IMG/VR virus record: IMGVR_UViG_3300007072_000018
Coordinates: 1 to 41,746 of that record
Strand: one strand, 5' to 3'
Source: a virus
Length of the DNA stretch: 41,746 nucleotides
The position numbers and the translations under genes are program-made. Under the pieces are notes generated by a model, which was not told where the DNA came from, ran no database searches, and worked only from the letters and a program-made list of their open reading frames with translations. Shown in pieces: positions 15,721 to 24,243 of the stretch (within the stretch, counting starts at the first letter, position 1; the number at the start of each line of letters is the position of its first letter).

Positions 15721-16115
15721 TACAAGAAGGAATATTCAACGCAATTAAAGAAGATGCTTATTTTAAAACATTACTAGAAAATAGTAATGGCACTTTTAGA
15801 ATATATCCACATTCGTTGCCTGAAAATATTTTAAATAATTATGACACTTTTATAACATATTCTAGAATTAGTGGAAATCTTGATAGGCACATAGGCTATG
15901 AGATAACTACCTTTCAAATAAATTGCATTGCAAAGAAGTATGATACTGCGATTGAAATGGCAAAAAAGCTAGAAGAATTATTGCAGTTTTATCAAGGCAA
16001 ACTTGGTGGAAAGATAAATGTCAATAGGACATTACAAGTAAATAAATATGATATGTATGATAAAGACACAGGATTGTTTATGATGCCAGTAGAATATAAA
16101 TTTATTTTTAAATAG
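15717..16115 (+). CDS. Tail terminator / completion protein (DUF3168-like)
   Basis: The 132-residue protein starts MIQEGIFNAIKED, has YITYSR-like TFITYSRISG and a late YKFIFK strand, as in DUF3168/SPP1 gp17 proteins that cap the tail tube and join it to the head. Length and position before the major tail protein support it. Confidence 0.75.
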   Translation: MIQEGIFNAIKEDAYFKTLLENSNGTFRIYPHSLPENILNNYDTFITYSRISGNLDRHIGYEITTFQINCIAKKYDTAIEMAKKLEELLQFYQGKLGGKINVNRTLQVNKYDMYDKDTGLFMMPVEYKFIFK

Positions 16116-16129
16116 GAGGCTATATAAAT

Positions 16130-16339
16130 ATGAAGAAGAAAAAAAACAATTTGGCTTCATTAGGTCAAAACAACAAGGCGGGTGTTGTTAGGCCTGTAAA
16201 GCATAGACAAATTAACCTTGTGTCAGTGAGAAATCACTTTAAACCAGAAGGTGAATTTGTCAAAGAAGGCACTAAAATTAAGGTCGATAGTGTCTTGGCT
16301 GATGCACTAGTTAATAGTGGCAATTGGCAAATAATATAA
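16130..16339 (+). CDS. Small basic protein before major tail protein
   Basis: The 69-residue protein has a lysine-rich start (MKKKKNN) and a compact C-terminal part, FVKEGTKIKVDSVLADALVNSGN. AGGAGG lies 8 bases upstream. It lies in the slot often filled by short unassigned tail proteins. No function is inferred. Confidence 0.6.
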   Translation: MKKKKNNLASLGQNNKAGVVRPVKHRQINLVSVRNHFKPEGEFVKEGTKIKVDSVLADALVNSGNWQII

Positions 16340-16361
16340 ATAAAAAGAATTGAGGTGTTTT

Positions 16362-17138
16362 ATGTCTCAAACTGTAATTCAAAAAAATGCAGCTCTAAGA
16401 TTTGGCTCAACCAAACTAGAGATTGGCGATGATGCAGGTTCATTAGTAAATCTTGGTGCTATCCGAGAAATGAGGTATGTATCTAAAGCAGAGAACAGCG
16501 AAGTAGAATTTGATAACTGTCCATCAATCACAAAGTTTATGAAGGGTGATAGAGCTTCTTTCCAATTTTCATTGGCAGAAGTTGATTTTACTACCCTACA
16601 AAAGACTGATGATGGGCTTATCAATATTGTTGCTGTAGCTGGAACTCCTGTTACAGGTGCAACTCAATCGGTTGGAGCTAACACAAAGGCTTTCAACGAA
16701 CTCATTATAATCGAGAACCAAATGGGCAATGGCAGTGCTCCTAGTATTACTTCTGTTGTTGGTTCAGTAGATGGTGCTTTAGTTGCTAATACCGACTTCT
16801 TCTTGCTTGAAAATAGCGATGGAAAATGGGGAATAATAATTGTAGATAGTGCGACTGTAACAACTATGAACCAGACTTTCACTATAACTTACGATTATAC
16901 TCCAAATGCATCAAAGAAAATCACTTTCAACACTACTGGTCAAAAGATTGGTAAATACGCTCGTATTACTAACACTGATAACAATGGTAAGAAATTTACT
17001 ATTGATTTGTCAGATGTTACTAATATCAAAGCTATTGAGTTGCCATTCATATCAGATAATACTGATGATGTAATGGTTGTTGAAATGGAGCTTGAAGGCA
17101 CAATCGTAGAGTGGGTTGACGAACAATCTGTAAGCTAA
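16362..17138 (+). CDS. Major tail tube protein
   Basis: The 258-residue beta-rich protein begins with a strand pair LRFGSTKLEIGDD...LVNLGAIREM and keeps the tail-tube order up to a final VVEMELEGTIVEW strand. Its place between the tail terminator and the assembly chaperones is the standard one. The ATG at 16362 with GAGGTG (16352-16357) ahead is preferred to a TTG at 16350. A central Gly/Ala/Thr-rich stretch (about 85-145) could be a surface-exposed Ig-like insertion. Confidence 0.82.
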   Translation: MSQTVIQKNAALRFGSTKLEIGDDAGSLVNLGAIREMRYVSKAENSEVEFDNCPSITKFMKGDRASFQFSLAEVDFTTLQKTDDGLINIVAVAGTPVTGATQSVGANTKAFNELIIIENQMGNGSAPSITSVVGSVDGALVANTDFFLLENSDGKWGIIIVDSATVTTMNQTFTITYDYTPNASKKITFNTTGQKIGKYARITNTDNNGKKFTIDLSDVTNIKAIELPFISDNTDDVMVVEMELEGTIVEWVDEQSVS

Positions 17139-17146
17139 TTTCTGAT

Positions 17147-17197
17147 GAGGTGGGATATTCCTTAAATTGGAGTGGTTTTTGCCAAGCTACCAGCCTC
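17147..17197 (+). promoter_or_regulatory. Folded spacer after major tail gene
   Basis: GAGGTGG (17147-17153) can pair with CCAGCCTC (17190-17197) with one bulge, and TGGT/ACCA pairs inside. No T-run follows, so it is not a typical terminator. It could stabilise the tail-protein mRNA or reduce read-through to the chaperone genes. The pairing is modest. Confidence 0.3.
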
Positions 17198-17245
17198 AAA
17201 GGATTTCTTCCGAGTAATAATAATTAATAAAAAAAGGAGACTAAA

Positions 17246-17683
17246 ATGGCAAGGGATATACTAGATTTAAACAATATAATAGACAGTTACGATACATTAA
17301 AAGTAGGAGATAAAACCTATAAAGTTGGTTCTATCTCTACTGAAGCAATTTTAAAAATGGAAAAGATAATGCGAGATATAGAATTTGAAAAGATGGAGAT
17401 AGACGAAAAAGAAAAGCAATTATCTTTAATAGAAGATGTCAAAGAGAAAAAGAAGTTTATGAAAGAAATTGTTGATATGAAGTCAGAGCTTCAATTAAAA
17501 CAGGTTAACGCCATTCCAGAGCAAATTCATATGATATTATCAGAATTTAATACCATTGAATTAGAAGAAGTAAAGAGTTGGGGTATCAATGCACAATTAA
17601 AGTTTATGGAGTGGTTCAATAAGCCTTTTTTAGGTTTAACAAAACCTCAAGAAGACACGCCCGAGAAGACGACACAGGAATAG
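17246..17683 (+). CDS. Tail assembly chaperone, upstream part (gpG-like)
   Basis: The 145-residue protein is acidic and helical with a long charged central helix (about 55-95). It lies between the major tail protein and the tape measure, where nearly all siphoviruses keep their two chaperone frames. Near its 3' end is a TTTTTTA slippery site (17626-17632), after which the -1 frame continues into the next ORF. The unshifted product is the G-like protein and coats the tape measure during tail assembly. AAGGAG precedes the start. Confidence 0.8.
   Translation: MARDILDLNNIIDSYDTLKVGDKTYKVGSISTEAILKMEKIMRDIEFEKMEIDEKEKQLSLIEDVKEKKKFMKEIVDMKSELQLKQVNAIPEQIHMILSEFNTIELEEVKSWGINAQLKFMEWFNKPFLGLTKPQEDTPEKTTQE
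17626..17647 (+). promoter_or_regulatory. Programmed -1 frameshift site
   Basis: T TTT TTA (17626-17632), read in the frame of the upstream chaperone gene, has the canonical X-XXY-YYZ form. Directly behind it AGGTTT (17632-17637) and AAACCT (17642-17647) form a hairpin. The -1 frame is open from 17623 to 17946, so a slip here fuses the two chaperone frames. The place and geometry match known tail-chaperone frameshifts. Confidence 0.75.
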
Positions 17684-17706
17684 TAAGGCTAGGTCTGGTT
17701 TTTGCG

Positions 17707-17946
17707 ATGTTCTTGAAGTTTTATGAAGGATCATTCAATTATGTAGATATACTAAAAATGCCTTACGATAGGTTTATGATGTTCTATGAATATATGATTT
17801 ATATCCAGAATATGGAAAGCGAAGAAGGGAGAAAAGAAAATGCTAGAAAGGATAAAGCTTTAAAATATAGCAAAGGCATATCAACAATTGATAATGATAT
17901 TTTAAAGATTAAACAACAATTAAAAGGTCAAAATGGCAGAACTTAG
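17707..17946 (+). CDS. Tail assembly chaperone, downstream (T) part of G-T fusion
   Basis: This frame has an ATG at 17707 but no ribosome site, while its reading frame is open back to 17623 and overlaps the slippery sequence. It is therefore most likely made only as the C-terminal part of a G-T fusion (17246 to 17946 with a -1 shift near 17632, about 233 residues). It contains FLKFYEGSFNYVDILKMPYDRF, a helical pattern typical of chaperone T domains, and it overlaps the tape measure start by 14 bp. Confidence 0.75.
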   Translation: MFLKFYEGSFNYVDILKMPYDRFMMFYEYMIYIQNMESEEGRKENARKDKALKYSKGISTIDNDILKIKQQLKGQNGRT

Positions 17947-20900
17947 AAGATTAGAAATCAACATTCAGGCTAATACTGGGACTACCAAGCAACAGATAGA
18001 CAGTATTAACAAAAGCACAGATAGCCTCAATAAAACACTGGGGCAGACTTCTAGTGCTATGAATAATGTTGGCAAACAGAGCAGTGTATTAGGCTCATCA
18101 TTCAAATCAATGCTAGGGGCTTTTGTGGGTGGAGATTTGATTGTTACTGGTATGAAAAGAATAGGTCAGGCAATGCTTAATATGGGTAAAGACGCTGTTA
18201 TGGCTGCTGCGAATATTGAGAGCCAAAGGCAAGGTTTCAAAACACTTCTAGGTTCAATTGAGTTAGCCGATGAGGCTATTAAGATGATACAAGAAGATGC
18301 CAAAAAGACACCTTTTACATTTACTGGATTATTGGAAGCAAATAAGGCACTTACATTCGTAACTAAAAATGCTCAAGTATCAGAAAAAGTATTACTAGAT
18401 GTTGGTAAGGCTTTGGCTGCTGCGGGTAAAGGTCAGGCAGAGCTTGATAGAGTTATATTTAACTTGCAGCAAATTGGTAATACAGGAAAAATTACTGAAA
18501 TGGATATTAGACAGTTTGGTAATGCAGGTATTAATATACTTGAATTATTGGCTGATAGTTATGGAGTAACCAAGGCAGAAGCAAGCGAAATGGTTAAGGA
18601 CAGTAAAAATGGATTTCTGGATCTAGCAAAGGCATTTGACAAAGCAGGTTCAGAGGGTGGTAGATTTGCAAACTCTTTTACAGATCAAGCAGGAACAATG
18701 AACCAATTAATATCTAACCTTGGAGATAGCTGGGAAGTATTTCTAGCTGGTCTAGGAGAAAAGACATTTCCAATTCTAAAACCAATTATATCTGCCTTAA
18801 CCGATTTTGTTTCAAATGATTTACAAGGCTGGATAAATGGCATACTAGGCGTATTATCTAAACTAGTTTCAGTATTACAAGTTTTGTGGCCTCTCATAAA
18901 GACAGTAGGAACGGCTTGGCTATCTTGGCTAGTAGTTACTAAGGTAGCAAACGCAGTTAGTAGCCTTAACCTAGCATTGCAAGGTTTTCAAATAGTAGGT
19001 CCAGGCATAATTAGCAAATTATCTGGGATTACTTCTCAATTCGCACTTATGGGTGGTGGTGCAGGTAGTATTATAAACACTATTACAGGTGCTTTGGAAT
19101 TACTGGGTGGAGTAGGCACCAAGGTTGTTACTGCACTAGGACCAGTAGGATTAATAATCGCAGGTATAGTTACTACTATTGGATTACTTTATACTGCTTG
19201 GCAGAATAATTTTGGTGGTATGAAAGACTCTCTTGCTGGGACACTAGCAGAGATAAAACCTGTATGGGATAAATTTATACAAGCCTTAACCTTTGCTCTT
19301 TATGTTTTCAAAGCTGTATGGGATAGAGTAGTCGCAGGACTAAAAGCTATATGGGATAGCACATTGAAAGGGCTAGTTCAGGCATTTACTACTATAATTA
19401 ATGGTGTAGTTAAACAATTTCAAGGCTTTATTGAAATATTAAAAGGTAACTGGGGAAAAGGACTACTTCTATTGTTAGAGGGTGCTATTAATATTTGGAA
19501 AGGAATACTTAAAGCAGTTTGGACAGTAATTAAAGCTATCGGGCAAATTATCTGGGCATTTGTTAAAAACGCAGGTAAACTTTTCTATGATTTACTATTA
19601 GTCAATCTAGGAATACTGAAAGACCTTGCTCTTAACTGGAGAACTATTTTGACTAATATCCTTTTGATGATTAGAAACTGGGCAAAAGGAGTTTTTCAAA
19701 GGGTTGCTAGTATTGATTGGGTTAGTGCTTTAAAAGGCATTGGTAGTGCTGTTGGAAAGTGGTTAAGTGAGTCATTAAAGGCAGTAGTAAATTGGGCTAA
19801 AAATGTTTGGAAACGAATAAAAGACGCTTTGAGTGGAAAAGAAGGTGGCGGAGATGTTGGTGTCTTTACTGTTAATGTTGCACCAGAGGTCAACGAACAG
19901 GCTAAAAAAGGCTTTATTGAGGATCTAAATGATGGAATAAATAAAATAAACTGGGCAAATACGACTGCTGCACTTAGAAAACTAGGAGAGGATTTTGGTG
20001 ATATTATTCTTGATGCAGGTCTTGATATGCAACTAGAACAGATTAAAAAGACAGCAGAGGTTCAAGACGAAATTAATGATAAAAAAGAAGAACAAATCAA
20101 TCTTGATGAACAACTAGCTAGTTTAGCGAGTGGCGCTACCGATGATGCAAAAGGTGCTTCAAAGGCAGAAAACGAGTCAGTTAAGGCGAGAAAAGCAAAG
20201 CTAGAATTAGATTTAGAGATAGCTAAGACAGCAGAAGAAAAGATTGATTTATTAAAGAAAGAACAAGCACTATACAAGGCTGGTAGTGCGGAGTTTTATG
20301 ATATTGAGAAAAAGATTTTAGATATTAAGAAAGAAAGTCAGAAATTATCATTAGAAGAAGCAGAAAAAGTATTTAAAAAGAATGTAGATAATCTTAAAGT
20401 AATCAGCGAATATCGTGATAAGTTAGCCAAAACTTCTTACAAAGATACATTTACTATTATTTCTAGCACAGGAACAAATCAAGTCAAAGAGAATATAGCA
20501 TTGCAAGAAAAATTAAAGAAAACTCTTGCAGATCAGAAAGTAGATATTAAAGATTTGATAGGTGTATGGGAGACAGGGTATAAAGATGTAGATGAGGCAT
20601 TAACTAAACTTGAAAGCGACCACAAAGCAAAACTAGATAGCATAAATAAATCCTTAAATGAAGTAGCAAGTAATCTAGAGAAGGCTAGTGCAGACTATCT
20701 TTCGAAGAGAACTGAAAGCACTGGTCAATTTGCTACAGATGTTGCTAATGCTGTTGTTAGTGCAGAACGAAAGATAAAAGAATTACGAGCAGACTTGGAT
20801 CGTGAAGAAAATATAAAACGAAGAAATGAAATACAAAACGAAATCAATAAGGAGCAAAAGATTATTGATGGCAAACAAAAAGCTCAACAAGAATATCTTA

Positions 20901-21712
20901 AATGGGTAGAAACAGTTATTACTGATAGTGAGAATAGATTAAAAGCAATTAAAGAAAAAATAGCTAGTGCAACTGATGATGAACAAAGAATTTCTTTATT
21001 ACAAGAACAGGCTTTGATTGAGGAAACATTAAAGAACCAAGCTCAATTAAGAAATAAGATTGATACTGAAATAAATAAGGCAAGAATTAAGGCGGATGCT
21101 ACTGACCTTGAAAGAATTATTATAGAATTCCAAGAGAGAATGAAAGTTGAACAAGAACAATTTGAGCAACAAAAAGCACAGTTACTTATTCGACAAACTG
21201 AATTAGAAGCCATCAAACAGAGAGAGATTAATCTATATGCTCAAAAAAAATCAGAGATTGAGGCGTTTGAAACTGAAATTACAAATATATTTATGGCTAA
21301 CCTAACAGCTAGAGAACAGGCTGAAATGGCTAGTATAAATAGATTATCACAGGCTTACGAAGAACTTGCTAAACAAAGAGCAGAAGCAGGAATATCTTTA
21401 GGCAGAAACATATCTGGTGCACCTGCAGGATTTTATAGTGGTGGTTTTACAGGTAGAGGAAGTTTATCAGATATTGCAGGGGTTGTTCATAAAGGTGAGT
21501 TTGTCTTACCTGCCTGGATGGTCAATAGATTTAGTGGTTTAGTAAAGGAATTAGAAAGAGTGAGGGTTAGAGGATTTGCTCAAGGTGGCTATACTAGTTC
21601 AATGCCTAGTCAGACGACTTATAACCAACCAATTAATATTAATGCAAGAGTAGAGAGCGAAATGGATTTTCATAATATTGGAAGATACCTTGCTTGGGCC
21701 TTAAGGAGTTAA
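17933..21712 (+). CDS. Tape measure protein
   Basis: At 1259 residues this is the largest protein. It begins with a Ser/Thr/Asn-rich coiled N-terminus, then the tape-measure domain (about 80-290) with ESQRQGFKTLLGS, KKTPFTFTGLLEANKAL and FGNAGINILELLADSYG. Hydrophobic segments lie at about 290-520, including LIIAGIVTTIGLLYTAW, and could form the DNA channel in the host membrane. About 700-1130 is a long Lys/Glu coiled coil. The end has YSGGFTGRGSLSDIAGVVHKG, also usual. By the known ruler relation (about 0.15 nm per residue) the tail would be near 190 nm long. No lytic enzyme domain is seen inside. Confidence 0.92.
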   Translation: MAELRRLEINIQANTGTTKQQIDSINKSTDSLNKTLGQTSSAMNNVGKQSSVLGSSFKSMLGAFVGGDLIVTGMKRIGQAMLNMGKDAVMAAANIESQRQGFKTLLGSIELADEAIKMIQEDAKKTPFTFTGLLEANKALTFVTKNAQVSEKVLLDVGKALAAAGKGQAELDRVIFNLQQIGNTGKITEMDIRQFGNAGINILELLADSYGVTKAEASEMVKDSKNGFLDLAKAFDKAGSEGGRFANSFTDQAGTMNQLISNLGDSWEVFLAGLGEKTFPILKPIISALTDFVSNDLQGWINGILGVLSKLVSVLQVLWPLIKTVGTAWLSWLVVTKVANAVSSLNLALQGFQIVGPGIISKLSGITSQFALMGGGAGSIINTITGALELLGGVGTKVVTALGPVGLIIAGIVTTIGLLYTAWQNNFGGMKDSLAGTLAEIKPVWDKFIQALTFALYVFKAVWDRVVAGLKAIWDSTLKGLVQAFTTIINGVVKQFQGFIEILKGNWGKGLLLLLEGAINIWKGILKAVWTVIKAIGQIIWAFVKNAGKLFYDLLLVNLGILKDLALNWRTILTNILLMIRNWAKGVFQRVASIDWVSALKGIGSAVGKWLSESLKAVVNWAKNVWKRIKDALSGKEGGGDVGVFTVNVAPEVNEQAKKGFIEDLNDGINKINWANTTAALRKLGEDFGDIILDAGLDMQLEQIKKTAEVQDEINDKKEEQINLDEQLASLASGATDDAKGASKAENESVKARKAKLELDLEIAKTAEEKIDLLKKEQALYKAGSAEFYDIEKKILDIKKESQKLSLEEAEKVFKKNVDNLKVISEYRDKLAKTSYKDTFTIISSTGTNQVKENIALQEKLKKTLADQKVDIKDLIGVWETGYKDVDEALTKLESDHKAKLDSINKSLNEVASNLEKASADYLSKRTESTGQFATDVANAVVSAERKIKELRADLDREENIKRRNEIQNEINKEQKIIDGKQKAQQEYLKWVETVITDSENRLKAIKEKIASATDDEQRISLLQEQALIEETLKNQAQLRNKIDTEINKARIKADATDLERIIIEFQERMKVEQEQFEQQKAQLLIRQTELEAIKQREINLYAQKKSEIEAFETEITNIFMANLTAREQAEMASINRLSQAYEELAKQRAEAGISLGRNISGAPAGFYSGGFTGRGSLSDIAGVVHKGEFVLPAWMVNRFSGLVKELERVRVRGFAQGGYTSSMPSQTTYNQPININARVESEMDFHNIGRYLAWALRS

Positions 21713-21713
21713 A

Positions 21714-23120
21714 ATGTTAGCATATTCATATAATGTAAAAAATAATTATAACCTAGAAGAAATAGATATAAATGCTGCAATAGATAGCGAACAGGGTTGT
21801 ATTACTGTTGACGGAAAACCAACTGGTATTAGGCTTACTCAATATCCTGTATTTGAATTAGAAGTTAGAAATCAAGAACAAGAAAAAATGGGTCAGCACG
21901 GAATATTTGATTTCTATTCTTTTTATGGAAAGAGAAACATTATTTTTGAAGGAGAGATATATGCTGAAAGCCACGAGCAATTAGTTATGATACAGAACAG
22001 AGTTAAAAGAGTATTTACTTTACCTAGCCAACCATTAAAAGGTATTAATGATGGTTATGTAACTATAAAATGGACAGATGCTACTGGTGAGGAATATTTT
22101 GTTAATGCAAAGATACAGCAAGATTTAAACTTCTCAAGATCATCTGGAGAAAAAACTTCATCAAGATTCTATGTCAGCTTAAAGGCAGAAAGCCCTTATA
22201 TTCTAACCACTGAAGAATATGAGGCTACTTCACTTATGGGCTGGAGACAAGGTCAAATGATATTGCCAACATTTTTACCCAACAATTTTAATATTGTATT
22301 CAACAATCTAATTAATATCTATCAGTCAGGTAGTGCAGATAGTTTGGGCAAATTTAGGCTTTACGGTCCTTGCACTAATCCAAAAATCACAAAATTAAAA
22401 GAAGTATTTTCTTATGAAGAACTATTATCGGATTTTACATTTGATTGGATAGGTGGAGAAGAAGATAGAGAATTTTTTCAAAGGAATGGTCTTGCAAGAA
22501 AATTAATTTCTACCAATGGTGCTATTGAAACAATGGAAAAAACTAATACTCAAGATTTATCTTATCTAACCAATGGTGAGTTTATTAATTTTTATTTATA
22601 CATAGACGATATTGATAAGATGGACACGACAGATAATCTAATAAAGTTTATAGAAACCGATGGAGTAGATGAGTTTTGGGCTGACTTTTCTATGGGAAAT
22701 AAGACACTAAGAACTGGTTGGAATTATTTTTCATTCTTAAAAGATGAGTTTAGAAGATTAGGCAATCCTAGCTGGGGAGATATAACAAAGATACTTATAA
22801 GTATCAAATCTACTGCTGGTAATACGCTAGAAGTTACCTTTGACGATTTATATCAAAGAACAATTACTTATACAGAAAGATTTTTACAGATTGCTACTAC
22901 TTTGAGTGATTTAGAATATATTGATATTGATACTATGAACGGAACTGTCACAAAAAGTGGTGGAGAGGATTTGAGTGGTTATCTAACACTTGATAGTGAT
23001 TGGTTTCAAGTTGAACCCAAACAGAACTTCTTTATTTATGAAAGCGACCAATCCCCATTGATTAGTTGGGAATATCCAACACAACAGTTATTAGTTAAGT
23101 GGAGAAACTCAATACTATGA
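21714..23120 (+). CDS. Distal tail protein (Dit) with inserted domain
   Basis: The N-terminal 200 residues and the last 80 fit a siphovirus Dit: GKRNIIFEGEIYAESHEQL, then LYGPCTNPKITK, and much later LEYIDIDTMNGTVT with ISWEY near the end. Between NPKITK (about residue 228) and ERFLQIATTL (about 387) lies an extra beta-rich domain of about 160 residues with ISTNGAIETMEKTN and VTFDDLYQRT, looking like a galactose-binding-type carbohydrate module. Dit proteins with such insertions help bind host polysaccharide. AAGGAG lies just upstream, at the tape-measure end. Confidence 0.75.
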   Translation: MLAYSYNVKNNYNLEEIDINAAIDSEQGCITVDGKPTGIRLTQYPVFELEVRNQEQEKMGQHGIFDFYSFYGKRNIIFEGEIYAESHEQLVMIQNRVKRVFTLPSQPLKGINDGYVTIKWTDATGEEYFVNAKIQQDLNFSRSSGEKTSSRFYVSLKAESPYILTTEEYEATSLMGWRQGQMILPTFLPNNFNIVFNNLINIYQSGSADSLGKFRLYGPCTNPKITKLKEVFSYEELLSDFTFDWIGGEEDREFFQRNGLARKLISTNGAIETMEKTNTQDLSYLTNGEFINFYLYIDDIDKMDTTDNLIKFIETDGVDEFWADFSMGNKTLRTGWNYFSFLKDEFRRLGNPSWGDITKILISIKSTAGNTLEVTFDDLYQRTITYTERFLQIATTLSDLEYIDIDTMNGTVTKSGGEDLSGYLTLDSDWFQVEPKQNFFIYESDQSPLISWEYPTQQLLVKWRNSIL

Positions 23121-24205
23121 CATACTCCATTAAAATATTTGATAGGTTGCTTACAAATAATCTTACTTCAATTACGAGTGAGAACTTTTGGGATTTATCT
23201 TTTTCAAATGAAATAGGAAAGGGCGGGACAGCAGAGTTTAAAATGCAGTTAAGAAATGAAAAAGCTAATACTACTAATCTGAAATTATATAATAAGATTA
23301 AGATTTATAAGGGTGGTATTTTTAAATGGATTGGCTATATAGATAATCTTAGTTGCGATTTGAATATTATAACTATAAGATGTAGCGGAATGTTGAACTA
23401 TCTCCAAAAGAGAAATGTATCTCGTTCTACCACACCTGGAAACTCTTTATATAATGAGATTGTGGCTACCTTAAATAGCATTAATTCAATTGATAATACT
23501 GGGATAGGCATAGGGACTATTGATACTACTATCAATATTACTGCTAGAATTGACTTAACTGATATATCAGGATTACAAGCCTTTGAGAAACTTGCTAATT
23601 TACAGAATAGAATAATTAGAATAAATGAAGATGGCAATCTCGATGTTCTATCAGCACTTGGGATAGATAAAAGTTCTGATGTAGTTTTTAGGTATCAAAT
23701 AAAGCAATTGCCTATGGCTAACCTATTAAAGTATGAGGTTGAGATTGATGGAAAGGAAATGGCAAATGTTATTATAGGTAAGGCTGAAAACTTATCGGTT
23801 ACCAAGACAGATGCGACTTCAATTTCGCAATGGGGAAGATTAGAACATACTGAAAATTTTGGTGGAACTACTGGTTCCTCTGACTTACAGAATGAAACAC
23901 AATCATATCTTGATAATCATAAACAAGAAGTAATTATACCTACTGTTGAGCCTAATGTTTTAAAAATAGATATTGAGAGCTTTGGCATAGGAGATACTGT
24001 AAAGGTTATTCTTGACAATGGTTTTATAGATTTGAATCATAATTATCTTATTACTAGGATAGAAACAAGGCTAAATAATAGTGGATTAGAGAGCATAAAT
24101 GTTTCGCTAACTCCTGTTGGAAAGTATTTTATGCCCAGTAATTTTTTTAGAAGTATCAATAAAATGGACAAGCGACTAAAAACCATAGAGTCAATTGTCT
24201 TATAA
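23117..24205 (+). CDS. Tail-associated baseplate protein (Tal/gp37-like)
   Basis: The 362-residue protein follows Dit, as the Tal base does. It begins with a tail-hub-like series of beta strands (FWDLSFSNEIGKGGTAEFKM, FKWIGYIDNLSCDL) and has the DIESFGIGDTVKVILDNG...ISRIETRLNNSGLESI-like ending found in siphovirus proteins that build the tail tip (I read ITRIETRLNNSGLESINVS). The ATG at 23117 overlaps the Dit stop (ATGA). A GTG at 23099 is an alternative. No peptidase or lysozyme domain is attached. Confidence 0.72.
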   Translation: MTYSIKIFDRLLTNNLTSITSENFWDLSFSNEIGKGGTAEFKMQLRNEKANTTNLKLYNKIKIYKGGIFKWIGYIDNLSCDLNIITIRCSGMLNYLQKRNVSRSTTPGNSLYNEIVATLNSINSIDNTGIGIGTIDTTINITARIDLTDISGLQAFEKLANLQNRIIRINEDGNLDVLSALGIDKSSDVVFRYQIKQLPMANLLKYEVEIDGKEMANVIIGKAENLSVTKTDATSISQWGRLEHTENFGGTTGSSDLQNETQSYLDNHKQEVIIPTVEPNVLKIDIESFGIGDTVKVILDNGFIDLNHNYLITRIETRLNNSGLESINVSLTPVGKYFMPSNFFRSINKMDKRLKTIESIVL

Positions 24206-24223
24206 CACAATTAATGTTATAAT
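24195..24223 (+). promoter_or_regulatory. Likely extended -10 promoter for fibre gene
   Basis: TTGTCT (24195-24200), a 17-base spacer, then TATAAT (24218-24223) preceded by TG-n (TGTTATAAT). The -35 box matches only partly but the extended -10 is perfect. It lies 20 bases before the fibre gene and directly after the Tal stop, so the fibre and lysis genes may have extra transcription. Confidence 0.45.
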
Positions 24224-24243
24224 TATAAACAAGGAGGATAACA

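Noticed and set aside
17707-17730. Independent start of the second tail chaperone
   Set aside because: No ribosome site precedes the ATG, and the frame is open back through the slippery site, so expression by frameshift is preferred.
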